Assembly (NCBI GenBank): GCA_028287305.1 | Contig: JAQBPX010000002.1 | Location: 1 to 64,000 of the forward strand | Reading direction: 5' to 3' | DNA length: 64,000 bases | Origin: Gemmatimonadota bacterium | GTDB lineage: Bacteria > Gemmatimonadota > Gemmatimonadetes > Gemmatimonadales > Gemmatimonadaceae | Shown here: positions 27,001 to 34,660 of the stretch, piece by piece | Position numbering within the stretch: position 1 is the first letter of the stretch | Layout of the letters: each line of letters opens with the position of its first letter | Program-made: the position numbers and the translations under genes | The notes under the pieces: generated by a model | What the model saw: only the letters and a program-made list of their open reading frames with translations | Database searches by the model: none | Told to the model about the DNA's origin: nothing

Positions 27001-27315
27001 CACCTGCATGGTGTCGGAGGGAGCGATCGCCATCGATCCCATGGCGACCACTGGGTACTTGTCGAACACCGGACGGTAGGTGGTGCCGTCGTTGGTGGTC
27101 TTCCAGATGCCGCCGCCGGCGGCGGCGACGAAGAAGGTCTTCGAGGGGCTGGGGATGCCGACGACGTCGGCCACGCGACCCTCGAAGTTGGCTGGGCCGA
27201 CCGTGCGCCAACGGAATCCGTTGGTCGCGACCGAGTCGATGGTTTGGGCCGAACTGGCGCTGGCTGCAACAGCCGAGAGCCCGACGGCAAGCGAGAGAGA
27301 CCGAATACGGAGCAT
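24052..27315 (-). CDS. Secreted Asp-box beta-propeller protein (sortilin/VPS10-like) with Gly-rich C-terminal insert, paralogue 3
   Basis: A 1087-residue exported protein. The ATG at 27315 is chosen because AGGAA lies 6 nt upstream and a signal peptide follows (MLRIRSLSLAVGLSAVAASA); the frame upstream to 27585 is not coding in character. Asp-boxes include KSTDGGLNW, KTTDGGATW, KSLDGGDTW, RSADGGKTW, QTKNDGATW and FSLDRGHSW. After the propellers and an Ig-like section comes a low-complexity region encoded by about 24200-24500, dominated by Gly with runs of up to 12, then a final beta segment with TGDYLVTLSVGGQTYKQVLRVE. That insert is absent from the other three paralogues. It is divergent from the GGDEF gene. 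Confidence 0.85.
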   Translation of the reverse strand: MLRIRSLSLAVGLSAVAASASSAQTIDSVATNGFRWRTVGPANFEGRVADVVGIPSPSKTFFVAAAGGGIWKTTNDGTTYRPVFDKYPVVAMGSMAIAPSDTMQVWAGTGEQNSRNTIEPGYGIYKSTDGGLNWKVMGLEKTQHIGRIIVHPTNPNVVYVAALGAAWKSNPERGLYKTTDGGATWKLIKFVDDSTGFIDVAFEPGNPSVMYASSYQRSRGPYFLKSGGKGSAMWKSLDGGDTWTKIQGGGWPATMLGRINMAVSMSSPQVVYASVEADSNPNPKPKAGDKAQKLLSGLYRSADGGKTWEHTNEANTRPFYYNQVRVDPKNPMRVYFSSTPVMVSDDGGKTARTATQGIHVDHHAMWIDPNDPEHFIVGDDGGVSVTHDKGGNYTFGAQLPIGQFYEVSYDNAIPYNICGGAQDNGTWCGPSRRKNGPVTNAYWFTYNGGDGFYSAQSAVDPNIIFGESQGGNIGRYNVATGERTNLVKPSWRARYRQFEDSLIVVRGDTSRPPTKEISTRLTDIRTRMKSDSMDFDMRFNWNTPFFLSPHNPNVFYAAGNRVLKSTQLGDNLYPISGDLSKRDAKKIDVSMNTTGGITNDATGAETYATVVALAESYVRPGLLYAGTDDGNVWQTKNDGATWENLTDRFKGLVPSETYVTRIEPSHFDTATFYIAFDGHRTNDFTPYLLVTNDGGRSFHSIAPGLKNSYPSDYLHVVREDPYNRDLLYVGSSSGVQFSLDRGHSWQPLMAGLPTVPVFDLKIHPRDRELIAATHGRGFWIVDVAALEQVTATVAAKPVYLFEPKKAFQYGQGPAMGESSNGAGQKLFSAPSPQYGAEIVYRIASPVQGPARIIITDAKGDTLRTLNGPSTVGVQRVMWDFRGRAAPRAPLSPAGLRDSAERANRSNFVLDSMEKAGTIPKPMTDALRRFVNNPQDALAQFGGGGGGGRGGFGGAGGFQARPGEGPIQGAGGAAGGGGGGGGGGGGRGAAGGAAAAGIDLQALQNLLPGGFQEFQTLITPPRLRTRGAGGGGGGGFGGGATPLVNTGDYLVTLSVGGQTYKQVLRVERISGTDGATIGFGGDDEDRDP

Positions 27316-27533
27316 GTCGATTCCTGTGGTGGGACCGATTCGCCGAAATGCGACGAGGCGCGCCTGGGGAGGGAGGCGTGCCAAAACGACAATACCTCTA
27401 CGTCGCCCCGTTGGCGAGTGTTGACCGGGCGGGGGTGGCCAGAATGCCCGGAACGCACCCAGCCGCCCGAAACTTGCACCAAATGAACGGCAGCTGAATC
27501 GCCTCGCGGCGGTACCTGAACCGCATTCTATAG

Positions 27534-28253
27534 ATGCGCTGGACCCTTCTCGCATTTCTCGTCGCCGGATGGCTGATTGCCGCATCGCCCCCGTGGGCGA
27601 AGGTGATCGGCGTCACGCTGGCGCTCGTCGCGGCGCGGCGGATCACCCTGGTCGAGCGCTCCCGGCTGCGTGAATTGGTGGGGCTCGCGCTCACCGACCC
27701 GGTGGGCGGCTGCCTCAATCGGCGCGGCTTCGAGCACCACTTCGCGCGCGCCGTGAAGCGCGCGCGCGAGCGCTCGGGGAACCTGGCCATCCTCGCCATC
27801 GACGTCGATCACTTCAAGCGCATCAACGACGCGCACGGCCACCTGGCCGGCGACCGCGTGCTGCACGAGCTCGCGCAGCTGCTCTGCGCACTGGCGCGCC
27901 CCGCCGATCGCGTGGCGCGCGTTGGCGGCGAGGAGTTCCTGGTGCTCGTGCCCGACTGCGATGCCGAGGAAGCGGGCGCGATCGCCGAGCAGGTGCGGGC
28001 ATCCGTTCACCAGCGGCGCTTCGCCGCGCTGCCGCCCACGGCGCGATTGACGGTGAGCGTGGGCGTCGCGGTGGAGGCGATGCACGACCTCGCGATGACT
28101 GCATCACTGCGTGCGCGCGCCGACGAAGCGCTCTACGTCGGCAAGCGACTCGGGCGCAATCGCGCGGTGATGTGGGCGCCCGGCATCCGCTCGAACGCCA
28201 CGCCACCGCGCGGCGAGGTGCGCACGCCGACGTGGAGCTCGATCATCAGCTGA
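27534..28253 (+). CDS. GGDEF-domain diguanylate cyclase
   Basis: Makes cyclic di-GMP from GTP. A 239-residue membrane protein: two hydrophobic segments at residues 3-18 and 23-35, then a GGDEF domain with TDPVGGCLNRRGF, the metal-binding AIDVDHFKRINDAHGH, and active-site GGEEF (131-135). An inhibitory I-site RPAD sits exactly five residues before it (122-125), so product inhibition is likely. There is no separate sensor domain. The frame begins at an ATG 218 nt from the divergent Asp-box gene start. A perfect terminator hairpin lies about 110 nt after the stop. Confidence 0.92.
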   Translation: MRWTLLAFLVAGWLIAASPPWAKVIGVTLALVAARRITLVERSRLRELVGLALTDPVGGCLNRRGFEHHFARAVKRARERSGNLAILAIDVDHFKRINDAHGHLAGDRVLHELAQLLCALARPADRVARVGGEEFLVLVPDCDAEEAGAIAEQVRASVHQRRFAALPPTARLTVSVGVAVEAMHDLAMTASLRARADEALYVGKRLGRNRAVMWAPGIRSNATPPRGEVRTPTWSSIIS

Positions 28254-28365
28254 CGCGAGCGTGGCGCGTCAGTGATGCGCACCCTATTGTGTTTCGCGAA
28301 CTACCATGCATATACTTCATGCACGCGTCGGCTCGCCGTGACTACCGGGAGCGCGCAAGTCGGCG

Positions 28366-28411
28366 AAAACGAAAACGCTCCGGCCTTCAGTGGCCGGAGC
28401 GTTTTCGTTTT
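28366..28411. terminator. Perfect 20-bp intrinsic terminator hairpin
   Basis: AAAACGAAAACGCTCCGGCC and its exact complement enclose a 6-nt loop (TTCAGT); the T-tail is part of the right arm and extends to TTTTT. It works in either direction and ends the GGDEF gene, opposite the slipin gene. Confidence 0.9.
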
Positions 28412-28431
28412 TCCTGGCTCGGGTGCGCCGG

Positions 28432-28626
28432 GGCCGGTTCCTCGGATGGCGCGGACTGAAGGGCGGAGAACTGCGCGGAGACTGCCAACTGCAACTGCCT
28501 TTGCCGCGGACTAGCTCGGAGGAGGGCGAAGGTGTCGCAGGCAGTTCCAGAAAGCGGTGCTGTTGCCGTCTCCGTGAGAGTCCGTATCAGTTCGTCCGCG
28601 CCATCCGAGGAGACCGGCCCCGGCGC
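28432..28626. repeat. Large imperfect intergenic palindrome (family 1, copy A)
   Basis: The left arm (28432-28500) contains TCCTCGGATGGCGCGGACT, and the right arm (28540-28626) ends with its complement. The centre holds GCAGTT/AACTGC elements. The last 48 nt (28579-28626) recur exactly, in the same orientation, at 30154-30201. It lies between the GGDEF terminator and the slipin stop. Confidence 0.85.
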
Positions 28627-28645
28627 TCGAGGGCCCACGCTGCTA

Positions 28646-29581
28646 TCACACCACCGGCGGAATGCCTCCGGAAGCAAGCTGCCCCGGCGCCTGGTGCGAC
28701 AGCTGCTGCTGCGCGAGCGCGGCCGAGCCGATCATCCCGCCGAGCCCCATGGACTCCACCGCGGTGCTCGGAACCAGCATCAGCGCGCCCTTCTCCTTCA
28801 GTCCCTCGTAGAGGATGTTCATCGCGCGCAGGTGCAGCGCGGTGGGGTTGTTCTGGTAGGAGTGCGACGCCTTCTCGAACAGGCCGGCGATCTCGACCTC
28901 GGCCTCGCCGAGGATGATGCGCGCGGCCTTCTCGCGCGACGCCTGCGCCTCGCGGCTCATGGCGTCCTGCAGCGACGTGGGAATCACGATGTCGCGCATC
29001 TCCACCGACTGCACCGTGACGCCCCAGGGGTTGGTGCGCTTGTCGATCAGCGCCTGCAGCTCATCCTCCACCTCCTCGCGGCCGCGCAGCAGTTGCGCCA
29101 GCGAGGTGCGGCCGATGATGTCGCGCAGGGCGGTCTGCGCGGCCCAGCTCACGGCCTGCGCATAGTCCTGTACCTCGAGTGCGGCCTTCTCGGCGTCGTA
29201 CACCATCCAGAAGAGCACGGCATCCACGTTCACGGGCACCGTGTCGGACGTGAGCGATTCCTCGGCCGCGAAGTTGGTGGTGATCACGCGCTGGTCGATC
29301 CAGGAGGAGACGCTCTCGAAGAGCGGCAGGATCCAGAAGAGTCCCGGGCCCTCGAGGGCGCGAAAGCGGCCCAGGCGCAACACCACCGCGCGGTCCCACT
29401 GCTGGGCGACTTTCGGGGAAAGGGAGCTGAGTCCCCCGGCCAGGATGCCGAGGATCATCGAGATCGGGTTCTGCGTGATGGCCGTGACCGTCACGCCGAG
29501 CGCGATGAAGCCGAAGAGCAGCAGGATCGCGACGATGTTGGTGCGCGGCGCACTGATGGACGGAATGCTGGCTGGGGGCAT
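28646..29581 (-). CDS. Slipin/stomatin-type SPFH membrane protein
   Basis: A 311-residue SPFH protein of the slipin kind, likely a membrane-domain scaffold or protease partner. Two N-terminal hydrophobic segments (residues 17-58) are followed by the SPFH core: QQWDRAVVLRLGRFRALEGP, GLFWILPLFESV, the VPVNVDAVLFWMVYDAEKA strand, TSLAQLLRGREEVEDEL, and TVQSVEMRDIVIPTSLQDAM. A short coiled coil (SREAQASREKAARIILGEAE) precedes a C-terminal helix and a Gly/Gln tail. Its start is 4 nt after the GntR stop, so the two form an operon under the GntR promoter. No NfeD partner accompanies this one. Confidence 0.9.
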   Translation of the reverse strand: MPPASIPSISAPRTNIVAILLLFGFIALGVTVTAITQNPISMILGILAGGLSSLSPKVAQQWDRAVVLRLGRFRALEGPGLFWILPLFESVSSWIDQRVITTNFAAEESLTSDTVPVNVDAVLFWMVYDAEKAALEVQDYAQAVSWAAQTALRDIIGRTSLAQLLRGREEVEDELQALIDKRTNPWGVTVQSVEMRDIVIPTSLQDAMSREAQASREKAARIILGEAEVEIAGLFEKASHSYQNNPTALHLRAMNILYEGLKEKGALMLVPSTAVESMGLGGMIGSAALAQQQLSHQAPGQLASGGIPPVV

Positions 29582-29585
29582 GTGA

Positions 29586-29966
29586 CTATCGAGTCTCCCG
29601 TGCGCGTCGCGCTTCGAGGTGACGGAGCACTTCGGGGTAGGTGATGCCGATGGCGCCGGCGTCGGCGAGGAGCGTGTCGACCATCAGGCGGAGCTCCCGC
29701 TCGCGATCGCGGGCCGGAGCGGGGGGGGTGTTCACGTCGCAGATGAAGGTGCCCACGCCGCGCCGCGTGGCGACGACGCCGTCTCGCTCGAGCCCTGCGT
29801 AGACGCGAGCGACGGTGTTGGCATTGATTCGGAGGTCGACGGCGAGCTGCCGCACGGTGGGCAGCTGGTCGCCGACCGCCATGCGCCCGGCCGCGATCTC
29901 GGCGCGAATGGCGCGCTCGAGCTGGGCATAGAGCGGGGTGGGGGAGGCGGGGTCGACGCGAATCAT
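29586..29966 (-). CDS. GntR-family repressor, short YtrA-type
   Basis: A 126-residue regulator. The winged helix opens with MIRVDPASPTPLYAQLERAI, then AGRMAVGDQLPTVRQLAVDL, the recognition helix NANTVARVYAGLERDGVVAT, and RRGVGTFI. Only a short helical tail follows, as in the YtrA subfamily, with no large effector domain. The ATG at 29966 is chosen because the residues before it lie in the promoter. A near-consensus promoter with a perfect palindrome between -35 and -10 ends about 9 nt upstream, so the message is probably leaderless and self-repressed. It precedes slipin by 4 nt, which is the likely regulated gene. Confidence 0.9.
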   Translation of the reverse strand: MIRVDPASPTPLYAQLERAIRAEIAAGRMAVGDQLPTVRQLAVDLRINANTVARVYAGLERDGVVATRRGVGTFICDVNTPPAPARDRERELRLMVDTLLADAGAIGITYPEVLRHLEARRARETR

Positions 29967-29974
29967 GTTGTTTG

Positions 29975-30002
29975 ATTGTACTATGTATTTAGTACAAGTC
30001 AA
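29975..30002 (-). promoter_or_regulatory. GntR promoter with operator palindrome between -35 and -10
   Basis: On the minus strand, TTGACT is followed by a 16-nt spacer and TACAAT. Overlapping them, TTGTACTA and TAGTACAA form a perfect 8-bp inverted repeat with a 6-nt centre (29976-29997). Short GntR regulators bind such GTACTA/TAGTAC boxes, which implies self-repression by occlusion. The predicted start of transcription is within about 2 nt of the ATG at 29966. Confidence 0.75.
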
Positions 30003-30020
30003 TGCCTGCCCGGTCGCACC

Positions 30021-30201
30021 AGGGCCGTCTCCTCGGATGGCGCGGACTAAAGGGCGGACAACCAGCGGAAACGACAACAGCACTGCTTTGGCAACTGCAC
30101 GCCCTGACGTCCGGGAGCAGTTCCAAAAGCAGTGCTGTTGCAGTCTCCACGAAAGTCCGTATCAGTTCGTCCGCGCCATCCGAGGAGACCGGCCCCGGCG
30201 C
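30021..30201. repeat. Large imperfect intergenic palindrome (family 1, copy B)
   Basis: The left arm begins near 30021 with TCCTCGGATGGCGCGGACT; the right arm is its complement with extension. Inner pairs include CAACAGCACTGCTTTGG with CCAAAAGCAGTGCTGTTG. The terminal 48 nt at 30154-30201 equal those of copy A. The copy sits upstream of the GntR-slipin pair while copy A sits downstream, so the pair is bracketed in direct orientation. Confidence 0.85.
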
Positions 30202-30241
30202 GAAGGACCCAACGGCAGGTCCTTCGCTGCCCACAGGAAGA

Positions 30242-31543
30242 CTACAGTCTCTCCACCATCCCAACGATCGCGTCCCTCGCCCGCTTGTCGTCCGACCGCG
30301 CGAGGTACTGGATCGCCCGTTTCCGCTGCTGCGGGTTCGTGTCCGTCTTCGCGACCGCGATCAGCTTGTCCACCGCCGCGGCGTCACCGGCCTGGGCGTA
30401 GATCGAAAGCAGCGCTTCCCGCAGCGTCGCGTCGGCCATGTCGTCGTAGAGCGCGATCATGTCCTTCGAGCTCGTGCCCGCGCGGCGCGCATACTCCAGC
30501 GCCCGGCGGCGCGCCGACTGCGTGGCGTTCTCGTCCTTCGCGATCGAGATGAACCACCGCGCCGTCTCCGCCCCTCCCGCCTCGGCGATCGACGACAGCG
30601 CCGCCTCGCGCGCCTTGTCGCCCGTGAGCGACGGGTACAGCTGGCGAAGCGCCGCCATGTCCGCCTGCGTCGCCCACTCGCGGCCCACGCCCCGGATCAC
30701 CCCCGCCATCACGTCATCCTGCAGGTCGGTCCGCCGGAGCGCCGAGCGCAGCCAGGCGCGCGCGCGCGGGTCGCCGGAGCTCGAGAGCGTGGTCACGGCC
30801 TCGCGCATCATCCACCCACTGTTCGCATCGCCCGCCGCCGACACGAGCGCCGGGATGCCGGCACCCTGCGGAAGCCGGGCGATGGTGCGAAGCGCGGACT
30901 GGCGCACCGGCTGCTCCTCGTTGGCATCGCGCGCAATCGCCATGAGGGCATCGGTCACGCGCCCCGACACCGCGGGCACGTCCTCGCTCTCGCGCGGGAT
31001 CCAGTTCATGGCCGAGCGTCGCACGTCGCGGGGACGCGTGGCGTCCCGCGCGATGGCGAGCAATGCGTCGGTGTTGTCCACGCTGTCGGCGATCATCGCG
31101 GGGAGCAGGGCATCGCGCCCGGCGCGCCCTTCATTGGTCGCGGCCAGGTGCATCAGCCACGCCGCGCCATCCCGCGTGGAGACGACACCCAGGTCGGTGG
31201 CACCGTCGCTCACGCGCGGCGTCCCTACGAAGGCGCTGAGTCCAACGATCTCGCTGCCGGCGCGATCGAGCACCACGCGCACGGGCCCGGCGGCGCAGCC
31301 CTCGCGGTTGGAGTCATAGCTGACGTAGTCGTTGCTGCCGTAGGTGGAGCTGCTCCAGTGGATGAAGCTCCGCCCGTCGCCGCACGCGCCGGGGCGCGCG
31401 GCGAAGGAGAACTGCAACCGGCCGGCCGGGGCGCGGCCGATGCGGTCCGCAAGTGACTGGGCGTGGGCAGCCTTCGGGACATGCACGAGGGCGCCGACGA
31501 TCACCAGCGACAGGGCGCCGAGGCGCGGGATGCGATTGGTCAT
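30242..31543 (-). CDS. Exported HEAT-repeat protein
   Basis: A 433-residue protein with signal peptide (MTNRIPRLGALSLVIVGALV). The first 100 residues form an unassigned beta-rich region with Cys pairs (GACGDGRSFIHW, REGCAAGPVRVV). The rest is a string of alpha-helical HEAT repeats of about 30-35 residues: ALLAIARDATRPRDVRRSAM, ALMAIARDANEEQPVRQSAL, RWFISIAKDENATQSARRRA, KLIAVAKTDTNPQQRKRAIQ. Such solenoids bind proteins. It is the last gene of a sigma/anti-sigma/HEAT/HEAT operon, and its start overlaps the upstream HEAT gene by 4 nt. The role is unknown. Confidence 0.85.
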   Translation of the reverse strand: MTNRIPRLGALSLVIVGALVHVPKAAHAQSLADRIGRAPAGRLQFSFAARPGACGDGRSFIHWSSSTYGSNDYVSYDSNREGCAAGPVRVVLDRAGSEIVGLSAFVGTPRVSDGATDLGVVSTRDGAAWLMHLAATNEGRAGRDALLPAMIADSVDNTDALLAIARDATRPRDVRRSAMNWIPRESEDVPAVSGRVTDALMAIARDANEEQPVRQSALRTIARLPQGAGIPALVSAAGDANSGWMMREAVTTLSSSGDPRARAWLRSALRRTDLQDDVMAGVIRGVGREWATQADMAALRQLYPSLTGDKAREAALSSIAEAGGAETARWFISIAKDENATQSARRRALEYARRAGTSSKDMIALYDDMADATLREALLSIYAQAGDAAAVDKLIAVAKTDTNPQQRKRAIQYLARSDDKRARDAIVGMVERL

Positions 31544-33237
31544 TTGTCCACGAGCTCCGTAAGCAGCTTGGCGACGCGGGGATCCTTGTTGCGGCTCAGG
31601 TAGTTGATGCCCATGCGGCGCAGGTTCGGATCGGTGGACGTGCGGACGATCTCTATCAGCTTGTCGGCGGCCTCGGGCTCCTTGCGCTGCGCGAGGAGCG
31701 AGACGATCTGCTCCCGCATGGCGCGCGTGTCCGCGGCGTCGAACATCTTGCCGAGCTCGGCGACGGGAATCACCGTGCGACCGATCCGGTTGAGCGCGGC
31801 GGCGCGCATCTCCGGCGACTCGTTCGTGTTGCGCGCGATGCCCACCAGGAACTGTTCGTTCTCGGCACCGCCGATCCGGTAGAGCGCGCTGAACACCGCG
31901 TCCTTCAGGCGCTGGCTGTCCAGCCGGCCGTACAGCGCGCGCAGGTACGTGGCCTCATCGGCGCCACCGCGCGCCAGGCTGTAGATCGCCTCGGCGCGCA
32001 ATCCCTCGCCAACGTCCTTTCGGTCGATCAGCGCACGGATCGCCGAACGGCCCTTGCTGCCCTCCATCTGCGAGAGCGAGTTGATGGCGGCGCGCTGGAT
32101 GCGCTCCTCCTTCGACGTGCGCAGGAGCTCTTCGATGGTGCCGCTCGCGTCGCCCGGCATGCGGCCAAGCGCCGAGAGGGCTTCCACGCGCACATCCAGG
32201 TCGCCGTCACCCCGCGCGACGTTGGCCAGGATGTTCGTGGCCACGGTGTCGTTGCGGCGCGAGAGCAGGAACAGCGCGCGACGCCGCAGCTCCGTGGAGC
32301 AGGCGTCCTTCTTCTCGAGCACGCGACGGAGGATCGGCAGCGCACTCGCGGGATCCATCTGCCCGAGCGCGCTCAGCGCCTCGACGCGCACGCTCAACTC
32401 TTCCCGGTCGCAGGCATCGCCGCTCTGCATGGCGGTGGCCTCGACCTTCGCCGCGGCCGACGCGTCACCACGAGCGGCCAGTGCGCCGCGCACACGAGTC
32501 GCCAGGGCCGACGCATCGGTCGCGAGCGACTCACGCGAGTAGCGCAGCCCGCTGGCGAGCCGCTGCGACTGTCCGTCGAGCACGCGAAGCGCCGACTTGA
32601 GCTCATCGGTGGTGCCGATGCGATAGCGGGAGAACGCCTCCCAGTAGGCGCAGTCGGCGGCGTAGGCCGACTTCGGATACTTCGCGGTGATGTCCGCGAA
32701 GAGCTGGGCGGCGCGGCGATACTCGCCGCGATTCAGCGCCTCGCGAGCGCCGCGATACACGGAGTCGGCGGGATCGTCCTGCTGCCACGACGCGCGCGGC
32801 GTAGTGGAGAAGCGCTCGCGACTGCCGAATACATCGGAGCTGAAGCCACTGAGCGTGCTGGCTCCGTCGAACAACGGGCGGGCCATGTCCATGGTCAGGC
32901 GCGCGTCCTCACTCGCCATGCGGAGCTGGTCACCCGCGAGGCGGAATGCGTCGCCTTCGAGGCGGGAGCGGTTCGCATCGAACAGCGACATGGCGGACGT
33001 GAGCTTCGCGTCAGCGACGGCGAGGTCGCGCAGGCCGCCGAGGTCGGCGCTGAAGCGCCAGTCGGGGGTGAGCCCGCTCAGGGGCTCCATGGCTGGCAAC
33101 GGCGCCAGTGGAGCGAGCGGAGCCAGCGGCGCCATGGGCGCCAGCGGCGTGAGCGGACGGGCGGGTTCGGGCAGCTGCGCGGCGATCGCGTTGAACGCGA
33201 GGGCGGGCAGCACGGAGAGAATGCGAAGGCGCGACAT
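31540..33237 (-). CDS. Exported TPR/HEAT-repeat protein with Leu-Ala-Pro repeats
   Basis: A 565-residue protein. A signal peptide is followed by a proline-rich spacer of repeated LAP units (about residues 28-50: LTPLAPMAPLAPLAPLAPLP), likely rigid and exposed. A helical section follows, then a YbgF-like TPR pair (ALNRGEYRRAAQLFADITAK, YPKSAYAADCAYWEAFSRYR), then about eight HEAT repeats (ELSVRVEALSALGQMDPASA, LDVRVEALSALGRM, ERIQRAAINSLSQMEG). The start lies 8 nt after the anti-sigma-like gene. It shares its repeat style with the next gene and probably works with it in the cell envelope. Confidence 0.85.
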   Translation of the reverse strand: MSRLRILSVLPALAFNAIAAQLPEPARPLTPLAPMAPLAPLAPLAPLPAMEPLSGLTPDWRFSADLGGLRDLAVADAKLTSAMSLFDANRSRLEGDAFRLAGDQLRMASEDARLTMDMARPLFDGASTLSGFSSDVFGSRERFSTTPRASWQQDDPADSVYRGAREALNRGEYRRAAQLFADITAKYPKSAYAADCAYWEAFSRYRIGTTDELKSALRVLDGQSQRLASGLRYSRESLATDASALATRVRGALAARGDASAAAKVEATAMQSGDACDREELSVRVEALSALGQMDPASALPILRRVLEKKDACSTELRRRALFLLSRRNDTVATNILANVARGDGDLDVRVEALSALGRMPGDASGTIEELLRTSKEERIQRAAINSLSQMEGSKGRSAIRALIDRKDVGEGLRAEAIYSLARGGADEATYLRALYGRLDSQRLKDAVFSALYRIGGAENEQFLVGIARNTNESPEMRAAALNRIGRTVIPVAELGKMFDAADTRAMREQIVSLLAQRKEPEAADKLIEIVRTSTDPNLRRMGINYLSRNKDPRVAKLLTELVDK

Positions 33238-33245
33238 GTTGGTCC

Positions 33246-33950
33246 TCAGTCGGCGGAAAGCGCGGCGGCGGCAGTGCGCAGCCGCGGGATGACGTTGTGC
33301 TGTTCGAGAGCCTGGTTGATCAGGTCCATCTCCGCCTTGCCGGAGTCACGCTGGCCGGGCGGAATGTTCACCACCTGCGCGAGCACCAGCTCCAGGTCCT
33401 CGAGCAGCGTCCGGAACCGCGGGTCCTGCGCGGCGGGCGAATCGAGGAGGAGGCGGGTGGTGAGCAGGAGGTCGTTCGCACGACCGGCGAAGCGCGCGTC
33501 CGCACCCCCGGCACGTGATTCACTCGGGAGCGACGCGAGCAGCGCGGCGGTCCGGTCGAGGTACTCATTCGCGGTGGGCTGCAGCTGCCCGGGCATCACC
33601 TCGTCCACGCGACTCACCTGGGCCACGGACATCACGCGCTGCGGCGCTGCGCCCGAGGAACCGTGCGGCAGCATCCGTCCGAGTCCCACGCCCAGGATGA
33701 TCCCGGCCGCGGCAGCCAGCCAGCGCGGCGGGCGACGGAACCACTGTGCGTTCGCCGGCACGATCCGCAGCGTGGCCGATGGCGACGCGAACGCCTCGCC
33801 CTCGATCGCGCTCCACATCGCATCCAGCGGCAGCTGCTCGCCGGGCGCGTTGTAGTGGCGCTGCGCGAGCTCGCGGAGGCGCTCGTCCATCAGCTCGTCC
33901 ATGGGATCGGGTGTTACGTGGTGCGATGAATCGTGCGTCATGTGCTTCAC
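33246..33950 (-). CDS. Single-pass membrane protein, probable anti-sigma factor
   Basis: A 234-residue protein with a cytoplasmic N-terminal region (DELMDERLRELAQRHYNAPG), one transmembrane helix near residues 77-93 (WLAAAAGIILGVGLGRML), and an extracytoplasmic helical domain with YLDRTAALLASLPSE and LLTTRLLLDSPAAQDPRF. It carries no zinc motif. It overlaps the ECF sigma stop by 4 nt, the classic place for a membrane anti-sigma. Its N-terminus would hold the sigma and the outer domain would sense signal. The assignment rests mainly on topology and context. Confidence 0.65.
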   Translation of the reverse strand: MKHMTHDSSHHVTPDPMDELMDERLRELAQRHYNAPGEQLPLDAMWSAIEGEAFASPSATLRIVPANAQWFRRPPRWLAAAAGIILGVGLGRMLPHGSSGAAPQRVMSVAQVSRVDEVMPGQLQPTANEYLDRTAALLASLPSESRAGGADARFAGRANDLLLTTRLLLDSPAAQDPRFRTLLEDLELVLAQVVNIPPGQRDSGKAEMDLINQALEQHNVIPRLRTAAAALSAD

Positions 33951-34519
33951 TCCTTCATGAAGACCGAGAGCGCTTCCCGCAGCTGCGCCCGCGCGGCGAA
34001 CAGCCGACTCTTGCAGGTGCCTTCCGCCACTCCCAGCACTTCGGCGATCTCGCCGTGCGTGAATCCTTCGAGGTCGTGCATTACGAACGTGGTGCGATAG
34101 ATCTCGGGAAGCGCCCCGATGGCGGCGTGCAACCTCTCCTTCAGGTCCGGATCCGCCTCGACCGAGGTGGAGGCGACGTCATGCTCGTCCAGCAGCGTCG
34201 TCTCGTGCTCGGAGCGCCGCTTGAGGCGACGCCTGGTGTCGGACCCCACCGAGAGCGCAATGCGATGCAGCCAGGTGCCGAGCGCCGAGTCGCCGCGAAA
34301 GCGCGGCAGCTGGCGAAAGGCGCGAACGAACGTCTCCTGCGTGAGCTCCCGCGCCACCTCGTCGTCGCCGACGAGGCGAACGGCAAGGCGGTAGATCCGG
34401 GGGGCGTGCGCATCGTAGAGACTGCGCGCCGCCACCCTGTCTCCCGCGACCACCCGGGCGATCAGCTCGGGTTCGGTCACGGCGCTGGTGGGCTCAATGG
34501 CCAAGGCGACTCGTGTCAC
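33947..34519 (-). CDS. ECF-type RNA polymerase sigma factor
   Basis: A 190-residue ECF sigma. Region 2 is ARSLYDAHAPRIYRLAVRLV and DEVARELTQETFVRAFRQLP; region 4 is ALPEIYRTTFVMHDLEGFTH, then GEIAEVLGVAEGTCKSRLFA. It starts at a GTG at 34519, 4 residues before VALAIEP. A GAAC-N17-CGTC promoter typical of ECF autoregulation lies just upstream. It heads an operon with a membrane anti-sigma candidate and two exported HEAT proteins, which suggests an envelope-stress or surface-assembly response. Divergent from the DUF5916 gene. Confidence 0.92.
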   Translation of the reverse strand: MTRVALAIEPTSAVTEPELIARVVAGDRVAARSLYDAHAPRIYRLAVRLVGDDEVARELTQETFVRAFRQLPRFRGDSALGTWLHRIALSVGSDTRRRLKRRSEHETTLLDEHDVASTSVEADPDLKERLHAAIGALPEIYRTTFVMHDLEGFTHGEIAEVLGVAEGTCKSRLFAARAQLREALSVFMKE

Positions 34520-34540
34520 GTGACTGGACTCGGCATGTTG

Positions 34541-34565
34541 GACGCAGGCAGCCTGAAAAGCGTTC
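34541..34565 (-). promoter_or_regulatory. ECF-type promoter (GAAC-N17-CGTC)
   Basis: On the minus strand GAAC is followed by 17 nt and CGTC, the common ECF sigma arrangement. It ends 22 nt before the GTG of the sigma gene at 34519. This implies self-activation of the sigma-HEAT operon, with a leader of only about 10-15 nt. Confidence 0.5.
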
Positions 34566-34660
34566 GATCGGTGGGCACGAGGGGGTAAGGAATTGGTATT
34601 ACAGCGCTCGGGAGGGGGCCGTCGCTTCTATAATGACGCACCCCACATCCTCCCCCGTAA

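Noticed and set aside
24994-27486. 830-codon plus-strand open frame opposite Asp-box paralogue 3
   Set aside because: Low-complexity Arg/Val/His composition, no start context, and complete overlap with a gene having a signal peptide and Asp-boxes.
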